Shown: positions 6,402 through 12,835 of the stretch, in pieces
Numbering within the stretch: position 1 is the stretch's first letter
Layout of the letters: every line of letters begins with the position of its first letter
NCBI GenBank assembly: GCA_964436465.1
Contig: CAYTCV010000045.1
Span: 1-14,925 of the forward strand
Source of the DNA: RBG-13-66-14 sp964436465
GTDB lineage: Bacteria > RBG-13-66-14
Direction: 5' to 3'
Length of the DNA stretch: 14,925 nucleotides
Notes under the pieces: generated by a model
Databases searched by the model: none
What the model was told of the DNA's origin: nothing
The model's input: only the letters and a program-made list of their open reading frames with translations
Made by a program: the position numbers and the translations under genes

Positions 6402-6491
6402 CCCCTCCCCCCTCTGGGAAGCGGCGCGCCGACGGGATTAAGGGTGAGGGCTACATTAGAAAAACGGCGGGGACTGAAGTCCCCGCCCTAC
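6402..6491 (-). repeat. Composite repeat, copy 4 (inverted)
   Basis: Read on the minus strand: GTAG (6491-6488), a stem-loop GGCGGGGAC/GTCCCCGCC (6487-6466), five T, a linker ending TAGCCCTCACCC, then TTAATCCC and a diverged C-rich second stem region. The phrase GGGATTAAGGGTGAGGGCTAC (plus strand) is shared with copy 5 at 7818-7838. Confidence 0.65.
6460..6487 (-). terminator. Terminator of the zinc-ribbon gene, within composite repeat 4
   Basis: On the minus strand GGCGGGGAC pairs with GTCCCCGCC around a TTCA loop, followed by G and five T. It lies about 40 bases past the stop codon at 6529 and is correctly oriented. Confidence 0.65.
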
Positions 6492-6528
6492 ATTTACAGC
6501 GAACGATGCGCGATGACCTTATTCGCCC

Positions 6529-6852
6529 CTACATCGGCGCGCCGCAGCCCGAGCAGAACTTGACCCCCTCGTCCACCAGGGCGCCGCACTGCGGGCACTT
6601 GACCTTCACGACCTCTTTGGTACCGGCCACCGCGGCCATCATCTCCTTGTGTTCCTGGTCCCGCTTCACATCGTCGCTCAAGACTGCTACGATGATGACT
6701 CCTATCCAGGACAAAAACAGGCCGAGGATGAGGCCGAGGCCGCCCTTGCCCTTCTTTTTGCCGACGATGTAGCCCACGATGGCCGGCGCGACCCACGCAA
6801 AGAGTGCGACCATAATCCAGGTGCCCGCGCCCAACCCGTACCAACCGAACAT
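6529..6852 (-). CDS. Small membrane protein with a C-terminal zinc ribbon
   Basis: This 107-residue protein has two predicted membrane helices (about 8-29 and 37-57) with a basic KKKGKG loop between them. A short charged linker follows, and the protein ends in a CPQCG...FCSGCG zinc ribbon, a double CxxC motif of the short rubredoxin-like kind. Such ribbons bind zinc and often act in protein contacts; no activity can be named. An upstream in-frame ATG at 6918 would add 22 residues. However, AAGGAGG (6864-6858) lies 5 nt before ATG 6852, and the protein from MFGWYG onward is the hydrophobic core, so 6852 is chosen. It is transcribed away from prmC, and its 3' end is closed by a composite-repeat terminator. 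Confidence 0.85.
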   Translation of the reverse strand: MFGWYGLGAGTWIMVALFAWVAPAIVGYIVGKKKGKGGLGLILGLFLSWIGVIIVAVLSDDVKRDQEHKEMMAAVAGTKEVVKVKCPQCGALVDEGVKFCSGCGAPM

Positions 6853-6967
6853 GACGGCCTCCTTGTCGAAAAAGAATCGTCCATCCTGAAAAAACCGGTG
6901 ACGAAGTGAAGTATACACCAGAAACGCCCCCTCCGATTCGGGTATTTTGCGCCGGGGAGGGAACGAA

Positions 6968-7825
6968 GTGACGGGCCCGACCGCGCCCGAGGCCCTCCGC
7001 GCCGCCGTCGAGCGCCTGGAAAAAGCCGGCGTCCCCTCGCCGCGCGCCGACGCCGAATTTCTTCTGGCCCGGCGCCTGGGCGTGGAGCGCCACGGCCTCT
7101 ACGCCGGGGCCGAGCTTGACGGAACGGCGCTGGAAAATTTCACGGCCGACGTGGAGCGCCGCGCCGGGCGCGAGCCGCTCCAGCTCATCCTCGGCGAAAC
7201 GGAGTTCTACGGGCTGACGCTCGCGGTCCGCCCCGGCGTCTTCATCCCCCGCCCCGAAACCGAAGTCCTGGTCGAGTCGGCCCTGGAATTTCCGACCGAC
7301 GAAGCGGAATCGGCCTGCGACCTCGGCTGCGGCTGCGGGAACATCGCCTGCGCCCTGGCGGTGAATCGGAAAAATCTGCGTATTATCGCCACCGACCTCT
7401 CGGCGGAGGCGGTGGCGCTGGCGCGGGAGAATGCGGCGCTCTGCGGCGTGGCGGACAGGGTGACGGTAATTCAATCGGACCTCGGCGCGGGGCTTTCGGC
7501 AAAAGCCGACCTGCTCTGCTGCAACCCGCCCTACGTGCCCGCGGGGGAGATTTCCGGCCTGGAGCCCGAGGTGCGGGATTACGACCCGCGCGGCGCCCTG
7601 GACGGCGGCACGGACGGCCTGGAAATCATCCGGCGCCTGGCCGGGGAAATCGAGCGGCTGGTGCGGCCCGGGGGCCGGGCGCTGGTGGAAATCGGCGACG
7701 GCCAGGGGGCGGCGGCGCGGGGGATTTTTTGCAAAATCGCCGGGGCGCGGGTGGAAATCCGGCGGGACCTCGCCGGCCGCGAGCGCGTGGCCGTGGTTTC
7801 CCTCTCCCGGTGGGAGAGGGATTAA
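6968..7825 (+). CDS. prmC: Release factor glutamine methyltransferase (PrmC/HemK)
   Basis: This 285-residue enzyme uses S-adenosylmethionine to methylate the GGQ glutamine of RF1 and RF2. It has an N-terminal helical domain (about 1-75), the family motif IPRPETEVLVE (93-103), the SAM-binding motif DLGCGCGN (118-125, with Cys where Thr/Ser is more usual) and the catalytic NPPY (186-189). The start was chosen as GTG 6968 because GGAGG (6956-6960) lies 7 nt upstream. An in-frame TTG at 6947 would put that ribosome site inside the gene. The last eight or so residues (LSRWERD) and the TAA stop are encoded by a repeat stem-loop (7800-7820) and its flank, so the native C-terminus seems to have been replaced or extended. 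Its substrate RF2 is encoded at 10604-11717. Confidence 0.95.
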   Translation: MTGPTAPEALRAAVERLEKAGVPSPRADAEFLLARRLGVERHGLYAGAELDGTALENFTADVERRAGREPLQLILGETEFYGLTLAVRPGVFIPRPETEVLVESALEFPTDEAESACDLGCGCGNIACALAVNRKNLRIIATDLSAEAVALARENAALCGVADRVTVIQSDLGAGLSAKADLLCCNPPYVPAGEISGLEPEVRDYDPRGALDGGTDGLEIIRRLAGEIERLVRPGGRALVEIGDGQGAAARGIFCKIAGARVEIRRDLAGRERVAVVSLSRWERD

Positions 7826-7876
7826 GGGTGAGGGCTACCTTTAAAAAAAACGGCGGGGACGGTGCCCCGCCCCTAC
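7800..7876 (-). repeat. Composite repeat, copy 5 (inverted), overlapping the prmC 3' end
   Basis: Read on the minus strand: GTAG head (7876-7873), a GC-rich stem-loop (7871-7865 with 7858-7852), eight T, AAAGGTAGCCCTCACCC, TTAATCCC, and the perfect 9-bp stem CCCTCTCCC/GGGAGAGGG (7800-7808 with 7812-7820). The last 26 bases of the element lie inside prmC. Confidence 0.75.
7843..7871 (-). terminator. Terminator for the M20 peptidase gene, within composite repeat 5
   Basis: On the minus strand a 7-bp GGCGGGG/CCCCGCC stem is followed by G and eight T. It lies downstream of the minus-strand peptidase gene, whose stop is hidden in the gap at 7902-8001. Confidence 0.6.
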
Positions 7877-7901
7877 GTCGGAAACGCGCGATTCCCGGCC
7901 G

Positions 7902-8001
7902 NNNNNNNNNNNNNNNNNNNNNNNNNNNNNNNNNNNNNNNNNNNNNNNNNNNNNNNNNNNNNNNNNNNNNNNNNNNNNNNNNNNNNNNNNNNNNNNNNNN
8001 N
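7902..8001. other. Assembly gap (100 N)
   Basis: Exactly 100 N, the conventional length for a scaffold gap of unknown size. It removes the end of the M20 peptidase gene. Any apparent reading frame running through it is artificial. Confidence 0.98.
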
Positions 8002-9326
8002 CGCAGCTCGCCCACCAGCCCCAGCACCCGCCGCGTGATTTCCCCCAACAGCTCCAGCTCCAGCCGCTCGTTCAGCCCGTGGACCCGCGTCGGCATGTCC
8101 TCCGGGTTCGGCTCCGAGGGGAAGGGGACGTAGCCGTAGGCGTCGTACCCGGCCCAGCGGAGCTGCCGCGAGTCGGTCCCCCCCAGGCAGATGGTGGGGA
8201 TGAGCTCCAGCTTGGGGTCCCACTGCGGCAGGAGCTCCCGCGCCGCCTCCACCACCGGGTGGTCCGGACGCGAGGCGCTGGCCGGGTGGGCGTTCTCCAC
8301 CGTCACGTCCACCGGCAGGTCCTCCACCAGCTTCTTGAACTGCGCCAATTTGGCCTCGGGCTCGCTCCCGGGCAGCAGGCGGCAGTCGCAGTAGAGCAGG
8401 ACCTCGCCGGGGATGATGTTGAGCTTCTGGCTGCCCTGGACCATGGTCGGGGCGAGGGTGTCGGCGTATACGGCCCGGAAGAGCGCGGGCAGCCGCGCGG
8501 AGAGCCCGCCGACGTCGCCGAGGAGTTTTTCCCAGGCGCGGGCGTCGCCCCGCTCCAGCCGTTTGGAGAGCGGCCCGTCGTCGCCCGTCAATTTGTCCAG
8601 GAGCCCCCGGTTGGCGGGGAGGACGCGGTACTCGAGGGGCAGCTTCTCCAGCCGCCGCAGGACCTCGCCCAGGACGTACATCGCCTGGTGGTCCCCCGGC
8701 ACGGCGGCGTGCTCCTGGGTCCCGCGGATGGTGAAGCGCGCCCGGAGTTGGCCCTTCTCGCCAATCATGAAGGAGGCGAAGCGCCGGTCGCCGATGTCGT
8801 ACACCTCGCCGCCGCCCTCGGTGAGCGAGGCCCAGCAGTCGACCAGCTCGGGCCGGTTCTTGACGAGCCAACCGATGCCGGCAGCGCCGCCCACCTCCTC
8901 GTCCGCCGTGGCCAGAAAGCGCACCGGCCGCCCGCCGCCGCCCGTTTTGGCCAGTTCCGCCAGCGTCACCGCCTGGGCCGCCACCACCCCCTTGCAGTCG
9001 ATGGCCCCCCGGCCCCAGACGCAGCCCTCGGCGATTTCCCCGCCGAAGGGGTCCCGCTTCCACTTCGAGACGTCCCCCGCCGGCACCACGTCCAGGTGCC
9101 CCATGATTAGAAGCGGCTTTTTGCCCTCATCCCCCGGCAGGAGCGCCGAGACGTTCCCCCGCCCGGGCAGGCTCTCCACGGCCTCGGCGGAAACCCCGCG
9201 CTCCGTGAGCCAGCCCGCCAGGTACCGGGCGCACTCCAGCTCGTTCCCCGGCGGGTTGGTGGTATCGAACCGGATGAGGGCCGACAACAGCTCGGCGGCC
9301 TCGTCGCGCAGCGGTGAATCATCCAT
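8002..9326 (-). CDS. M20-family metallopeptidase (ArgE/DapE/carboxypeptidase G2-like), 3' end in gap
   Basis: 441 residues are visible, close to full length for the M20 family of di-metal exopeptidases and amidohydrolases. The motif order is complete. GHLDVVP gives metal ligand H77, with D79 beside it. D110 (GAIDCKG) is the bridging Asp. The pair E143/E144 (ADEEVGG) gives the catalytic base and a metal ligand. TEGGGE (E170) and HAAVPG (H206) follow, and the C-terminal RVHGLNE supplies H416. Substrate cannot be told: it is longer than typical DapE/ArgE and resembles the acetylornithine-deacetylase-related hydrolases of broad specificity. Start ATG 9326 is chosen because TGAGGGG lies just upstream; an in-frame ATG at 9377 would add 17 residues with no ribosome site. 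The stop codon lies in the N gap. The gene is divergent from the epimerase gene. Confidence 0.9.
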
Positions 9327-9336
9327 CTTCCCCTCA

Positions 9337-9365
9337 TTGGAAGCGGGCAACGTCAACATTATAAT
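9337..9365 (+). promoter_or_regulatory. Sigma70-like promoter for the epimerase gene
   Basis: TTGGAA (9337-9342) and a perfect TATAAT (9360-9365) are 17 nt apart. The -10 box lies 65 nt before the TTG start at 9431. The -35 box overlaps the ribosome-site region of the divergent peptidase gene. Confidence 0.5.
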
Positions 9366-9390
9366 AGCAATCGCCAACCCGGTGTTTTAA
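9361..9390 (-). promoter_or_regulatory. Possible extended -10 promoter for the M20 peptidase gene
   Basis: On the minus strand TGC-TATTAT (9369-9361) forms an extended -10, with TTAAAA (9390-9385) 18 nt upstream. It overlaps the opposing promoter's TATAAT, so the two would compete. Confidence 0.35.
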
Positions 9391-9430
9391 AATTTCGTTC
9401 TCGAAACGACGAACGCTAGGCGGTGCGGAT

Positions 9431-10477
9431 TTGCGTGCGATAATCACGGGAGGCTCCGGATTCCTGGGCCTGCACCTGGCCCACAAGCTCGCCGAGAAGG
9501 GCGTCGGGGACATCACCCTGGTGGACATCGCCGACGCCGACTTGGGCGAGTACCCGCCCGGCACGCGACTGGCCCTCCAGGACGTGCGGGACTCCGACGG
9601 CCTGCGGCGCGTCTTCGCCGAGGCCAAACCGGAGCTGGTCGTCCACGGCGCCGCCGCGCTGCCGTTGTGGAAGAAAAAAGACATCTACTCGACCAACGTC
9701 GCCGGCACCGACAACGTGCTGACCGCGGCCCGCGAGGCCGGGGTGCCGCGCACGGTCCACGTCTCCTCCACCGCGGTCTACGGCGTGCCCAAGACGCACC
9801 CGATTTACGAGCACGACCGGCTCATCGGCGTGGGGCACTACGGCGTGTCCAAGATTCAGGGTGAACAGGTCGTCCGGCGGCACCGCGCGGCGGGCTACCC
9901 CGTCCCCGTCGTCCGGCCCAAGACCTTCATCGGCACGCACCGCCTGGGCGTGTTCCAGATTCTCTACGACTGGGTCGAGTCCGGCCGCAAGATTCCCCTC
10001 ATCGGCGACGGCTCCAACCTGTACCAGCTCCTCGAGGTGGAGGACCTGTGCGACGCCATCTGGCTCTGCCTCACCGCCGATTTGAAGCGGGCCGACGACA
10101 CGTTCAACGTCGGGGCCTGGAACCTGCGGCCCATCCGCGAGGACGTGCGGGAGCTCTGCGATTACGCCGGCACCGGCGGGCGGCCGGTCGGCTTCCCGGC
10201 CCGGCTGGTCAAGCCCGCCCTCGGCTTCTTCCGCCTCATCAACGTCTCCCCGCTCTACCGCTGGGTCTACGGCACGGCCGACAAGGACTCCTACGTCTCC
10301 CTCGATAAAATCAAGGCGGCCCTGGGCTGGGAGCCGCGCTACTCCAACGCCCAGGCGCTCATCCGCTCCTACCGATGGTATCTGGACCACAAGCCCGAGG
10401 CGACGGCCCCGGCCGGTGTGACCCACCGCACGCCCTGGAAGCAGGGGGTGCTGGGGCTGTTCAAGCGCTTCATGTGA
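9431..10477 (+). CDS. NAD-dependent epimerase/dehydratase (extended SDR)
   Basis: This 348-residue protein has a Rossmann fold of the extended short-chain dehydrogenase type. The NAD-binding motif TGGSGFLG sits at 6-13, an Asp at the end of the second strand (D32) points to NAD rather than NADP, and the active site reads SST (112-114) with YGVSK (137-141; Y137, K141). Further family marks are RPKTFIG (about 157-163) and LLEVEDLCDAIW. The family acts on nucleotide sugars or, in some branches, sterol-like substrates. No glycan cluster surrounds it, so the substrate is open. The start is TTG 9431: no other start lies close enough to the Rossmann motif. A promoter with a perfect TATAAT lies upstream. 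Intact, with no sign of truncation. Confidence 0.88.
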   Translation: MRAIITGGSGFLGLHLAHKLAEKGVGDITLVDIADADLGEYPPGTRLALQDVRDSDGLRRVFAEAKPELVVHGAAALPLWKKKDIYSTNVAGTDNVLTAAREAGVPRTVHVSSTAVYGVPKTHPIYEHDRLIGVGHYGVSKIQGEQVVRRHRAAGYPVPVVRPKTFIGTHRLGVFQILYDWVESGRKIPLIGDGSNLYQLLEVEDLCDAIWLCLTADLKRADDTFNVGAWNLRPIREDVRELCDYAGTGGRPVGFPARLVKPALGFFRLINVSPLYRWVYGTADKDSYVSLDKIKAALGWEPRYSNAQALIRSYRWYLDHKPEATAPAGVTHRTPWKQGVLGLFKRFM

Positions 10478-10524
10478 AGCTGTCGCTCCGGAGACGCCTA
10501 CCGTTCCCCCCGCAACCGCGCCGC

Positions 10525-10553
10525 TTGCAAAAAATCCGCCCCCGGCCTACCAT
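10525..10553 (+). promoter_or_regulatory. Possible promoter for prfB
   Basis: TTGCAA (10525-10530) and TACCAT (10548-10553) are 17 nt apart, each matching consensus at four of six positions. They lie in the 126-bp gap between the epimerase gene and prfB. Confidence 0.35.
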
Positions 10554-10603
10554 AGACCATTCCCCGGCGGGGCACGCCCGTGAATCGACCCCAAGGAGCG
10601 ACT

Positions 10604-11717
10604 GTGAAAGACCTGCAGGAGAGCCTGGAACGCGCCCGTCAAGCCGTCGCCGACCTCTGGGGGTGCCTTTGACCCCGAACGCAAACGGGCGCGCCTCGAC
10701 AAACTGAACAAGCTGATGGCCGAGCCCGGCTTCTGGAACGATTCCCAGGGCGCCGGAAAGCTCACCGGCGAGGCCACCCGCCTGACCGGGGAGCTCGAGC
10801 GCGCCGAACGGCTCCGGCACGACCTCGCCGACCTCGAAGAGCTGGGCGGGATGGCCGAAGACGACCCGGCGGAGCTCGACCTCGTCGCCCAAGAGCTCGA
10901 AAAGCTCACCGACCAGGCGCTGTCCCTCACCTCCCAGGCCCTCCTCTCCGAACCCTACGACGACGAGGACGCCATCGTCGAGCTGCACCCCGGCGCCGGC
11001 GGCACCGAATCCGCCGACTGGGCCGAGATGCTCCTGCGCATGTACACCCGCTACTTCCAGCTCAAGGGCTGGAAGTCGGAGCTTCTGGAAATCACGCCGG
11101 GCGACGAGGCGGGCATAAAATCCGCCACCCTCGCCGTGCGCGGGGACCTCGTCTTCGGCCACCTGCGGGGCGAAATCGGCGTCCACCGCCTGGTCCGGCT
11201 CTCCCCCTACGACGCCAACCACCGCCGCCACACCTCCTTCGCCGCCCTCTACGCCTACCCCGACCTGGACACCGACGTCGAGGTGGACATCGGCCCCGAC
11301 GACCTGCGCGTGGACGTCTTCCGCGCCTCGGGCCACGGGGGGCAGTCGGTCAACACCACCGACTCCGCCGTGCGCATCACCCACCTGCCGACGGGCATCA
11401 CGGTGAGCTGCCAGAACGAGCGGAGCCAGAAGTACAACAAGGAATCGGCCATGCGGGTGCTGCGGGCGCGGCTGGCCGATTACTACCGCCGCGAGCGCGA
11501 GGAGGAAATCGCCGACTCCAAGGCGGCCAAGCGCGACATCGCCTGGGGCTCGCAGATTCGCAACTACGTCCTGCACCCCTACCGGCTGGTGAAGGACCCG
11601 CGCACGGGCGAGGAGACCTCGAACGTGGAGGCGGTGCTGGACGGGGACCTGGACCGCTTCGTGGAGGCGTACCTGCGCTGGAGCCACGGGAAGGAGAACG
11701 CTCATGGCAACAAGTAA
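10604..11717 (+). CDS. prfB: Peptide chain release factor 2, with programmed +1 frameshift
   Basis: RF2 ends translation at UGA and UAA. The gene is read in two frames: 22 codons from GTG 10604 to CTT 10667-10669, then, skipping T10670, on from GAC 10671 to the stop at 11717. This gives 370 residues, close to the 365 of E. coli. AAGGAG (10593-10598) lies 5 nt before the GTG. The joined product continues DPERKRARLDKL and then PGFWND, as expected of RF2. The GGQ loop that triggers peptidyl-tRNA hydrolysis is at 245-247 (GHGGQSVN). The stop-codon-recognition tripeptide reads SPY (200-202), where E. coli RF2 has SPF. PrmC (6968-7825) would methylate the GGQ glutamine. A reading from ATG 10716 alone would miss 37 residues. 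Expression is presumably autoregulated through the frameshift. Confidence 0.96.
10659..10673 (+). promoter_or_regulatory. prfB programmed +1 frameshift site
   Basis: GGGGGTGCCTTTGAC holds the three known elements. A G-run acts as an internal Shine-Dalgarno (10659-10663), the slippery CTT is at 10667-10669, and the in-frame stop TGA followed by C is at 10670-10673. The G-run lies three nt before CTT, the same spacing as in E. coli (GGGGG-UAU-CUU-UGA-C). Low RF2 slows termination at the TGA and favours the shift, which restores RF2. Confidence 0.95.
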
Positions 11718-12747
11718 GTGGGACGAGGCCGTGGCGCGCCTGCGGGGGCTGCTGCCGCTGCTGAAGGAGAACGCCGAGGCGATTGACATCCAGCAGTCGA
11801 AGAAGGCGGTGCTGGAAAGATACCAGCCGATTTTCTCGCCGCCCGCGGTCGAGTATCTGAAAGAGGACGACTTCACCAGCTTCCTCACCTTCGAGAACAA
11901 CCGACACTGGACCGGTCTGCACCGACAAAAGGGGGCGCTTCTGAACGAGTTCGACCGGTTGACGAACGCCTTGAGCCTGCTTGTGGACGAGGAAATGCCC
12001 CTCATGAAGCGCCTGGACATGATACTGGACGACAAGAAATACAAGGTAACGGGATTGGGACGGGGACTATTCACGGCAATACTCTTAATAGTTTTTCCCG
12101 ATAAGTACGGCGTCTGGAACGGCAAGTCCGAGCGGGGCATGAAGAAGCTCGGCATCTTCCCCGAGTTCGAGCGCGGCGAGAAATTCGGCGGCCGCTACCA
12201 CAAGTTCAACCAGGTGCTGCTCACTCTGAAAGAAGAACTGGGCCTTGACCTTTGGACACTGGATATTCTGTGGCACCTCCTCGTGATAACGGAGGATACT
12301 GCCTCCGATGCGGAGACCGAGCCCGCCCCGACCGAATATACCGCGCACGCCTTCGGCCTGGAAAGGCACCTGCAGGAGTTCATGATAGACAACTGGGAGC
12401 TCATCGACCTGAACGGAAAATGGGACATCTTCGAGGAGGACGGGGAGTTGGTCGGGGTGGAGTACGGAACCGACATCGGCCAAATCGACCTCCTGTGCAA
12501 AGCGAAAAGCGGAAGCGGCTGGCTGGTCATCGAGCTTAAGCGGAGGCAGACCGAGGACCAAACCGTCGGGCAGGTGCTGCGCTACATGGGCTGGGTGCAG
12601 GAGAACATGGCCGACGACAAGACGCCGGTAAAGGGGCTCATCATCTGCCGGGAGGACACGCCCAAGCTGCGCTACGCGTTGAAGAACACGAACAACGTGG
12701 ACCTGATGCTCTACGAGGTCAGCTTCTCCCTCAAGACACCTTCGTAG
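11704..12747 (+). CDS. NucS/DUF91-type endonuclease domain protein with a long N-terminal domain
   Basis: The C-terminal part (about 215-345) of this 347-residue protein has the PD-(D/E)xK nuclease pattern of the NucS (DUF91) group: E220 in FGLERHL, D262 in GQIDLL, E277 and K279 in VIELKR, and QVLRY (Q290, Y294). NucS proteins cut branched or mismatched DNA. The N-terminal part (about 30-195), with RYQPIFSP, NNRHWTGLHRQ and FPDKYGVWN, recalls a module I associate with McrB-like restriction proteins; this is from memory and uncertain. The two parts are joined by an acidic, Pro-rich linker (196-211). ATG 11704 lies inside the last codons of prfB (14-nt overlap, different frame) with AAGGAG 7 nt upstream, so translation is probably coupled. 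The middle of the gene (about 12040-12110) looks less GC-rich than its neighbours, which may mark transfer. The TAG stop is part of a REP element. DNA repair and restriction roles are both possible. Confidence 0.85.
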   Translation: MATSKWDEAVARLRGLLPLLKENAEAIDIQQSKKAVLERYQPIFSPPAVEYLKEDDFTSFLTFENNRHWTGLHRQKGALLNEFDRLTNALSLLVDEEMPLMKRLDMILDDKKYKVTGLGRGLFTAILLIVFPDKYGVWNGKSERGMKKLGIFPEFERGEKFGGRYHKFNQVLLTLKEELGLDLWTLDILWHLLVITEDTASDAETEPAPTEYTAHAFGLERHLQEFMIDNWELIDLNGKWDIFEEDGELVGVEYGTDIGQIDLLCKAKSGSGWLVIELKRRQTEDQTVGQVLRYMGWVQENMADDKTPVKGLIICREDTPKLRYALKNTNNVDLMLYEVSFSLKTPS

Positions 12748-12810
12748 GGGCGACCCTCTGCGGTCGCCCGCGGGCGGGGACAGAGGACTCGTCCTACGCC
12801 CCGCCCCTAC
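12744..12810. repeat. Inverted pair of GTAG-headed REP units (REPIN-like)
   Basis: The left unit has GTAG (12744-12747) and stem GGGCGACC/GGTCGCCC (12748-12755 with 12762-12769). The right, inverted unit has stem GGGCGGGG/CCCCGCCC (12772-12779 with 12799-12806) and closes in CTAC (12807-12810). Its 19-nt loop holds a nested AGGAC/GTCCT hairpin. The TAG of the head is the stop codon of the nuclease gene. It fills most of the 88-bp gap before the methyltransferase gene. Confidence 0.75.
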
Positions 12811-12835
12811 GGCAGGCAGGAAATAAAGCTAACCC

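Larger units (their letters stand above)
6156..6528. other. Convergent intergenic region filled with repeats
   Basis: No gene is supported in these 373 bp. They hold a perfect terminator (6173-6200), three partial copies of it (6226-6323), a CCTCCCCCCC stem-loop (6357-6379) and an inverted composite repeat (6402-6491). Confidence 0.8.

Noticed and set aside
6947..6967. TTG 6947 as the prmC start
   Set aside because: The GGAGG ribosome site would lie inside the gene, whereas GTG 6968 has it at a proper 7-nt distance.
7626..9377. 583-residue minus-strand frame reading through the N gap into prmC
   Set aside because: It joins the real M20 peptidase to antisense prmC sequence only because N codons carry no stop. 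The peptidase is complete to its last motif before the gap.
10670..10672. In-frame TGA taken as a disabling mutation in prfB
   Set aside because: All elements of the known RF2 programmed frameshift surround it, and the +1 frame continues as canonical RF2.
10470..12155. 561-codon minus-strand frame opposite prfB and the nuclease gene
   Set aside because: A GC-driven shadow with low-complexity Val/Gly/Glu-rich sequence. The plus strand encodes RF2 with GGQ and a nuclease with catalytic motifs.
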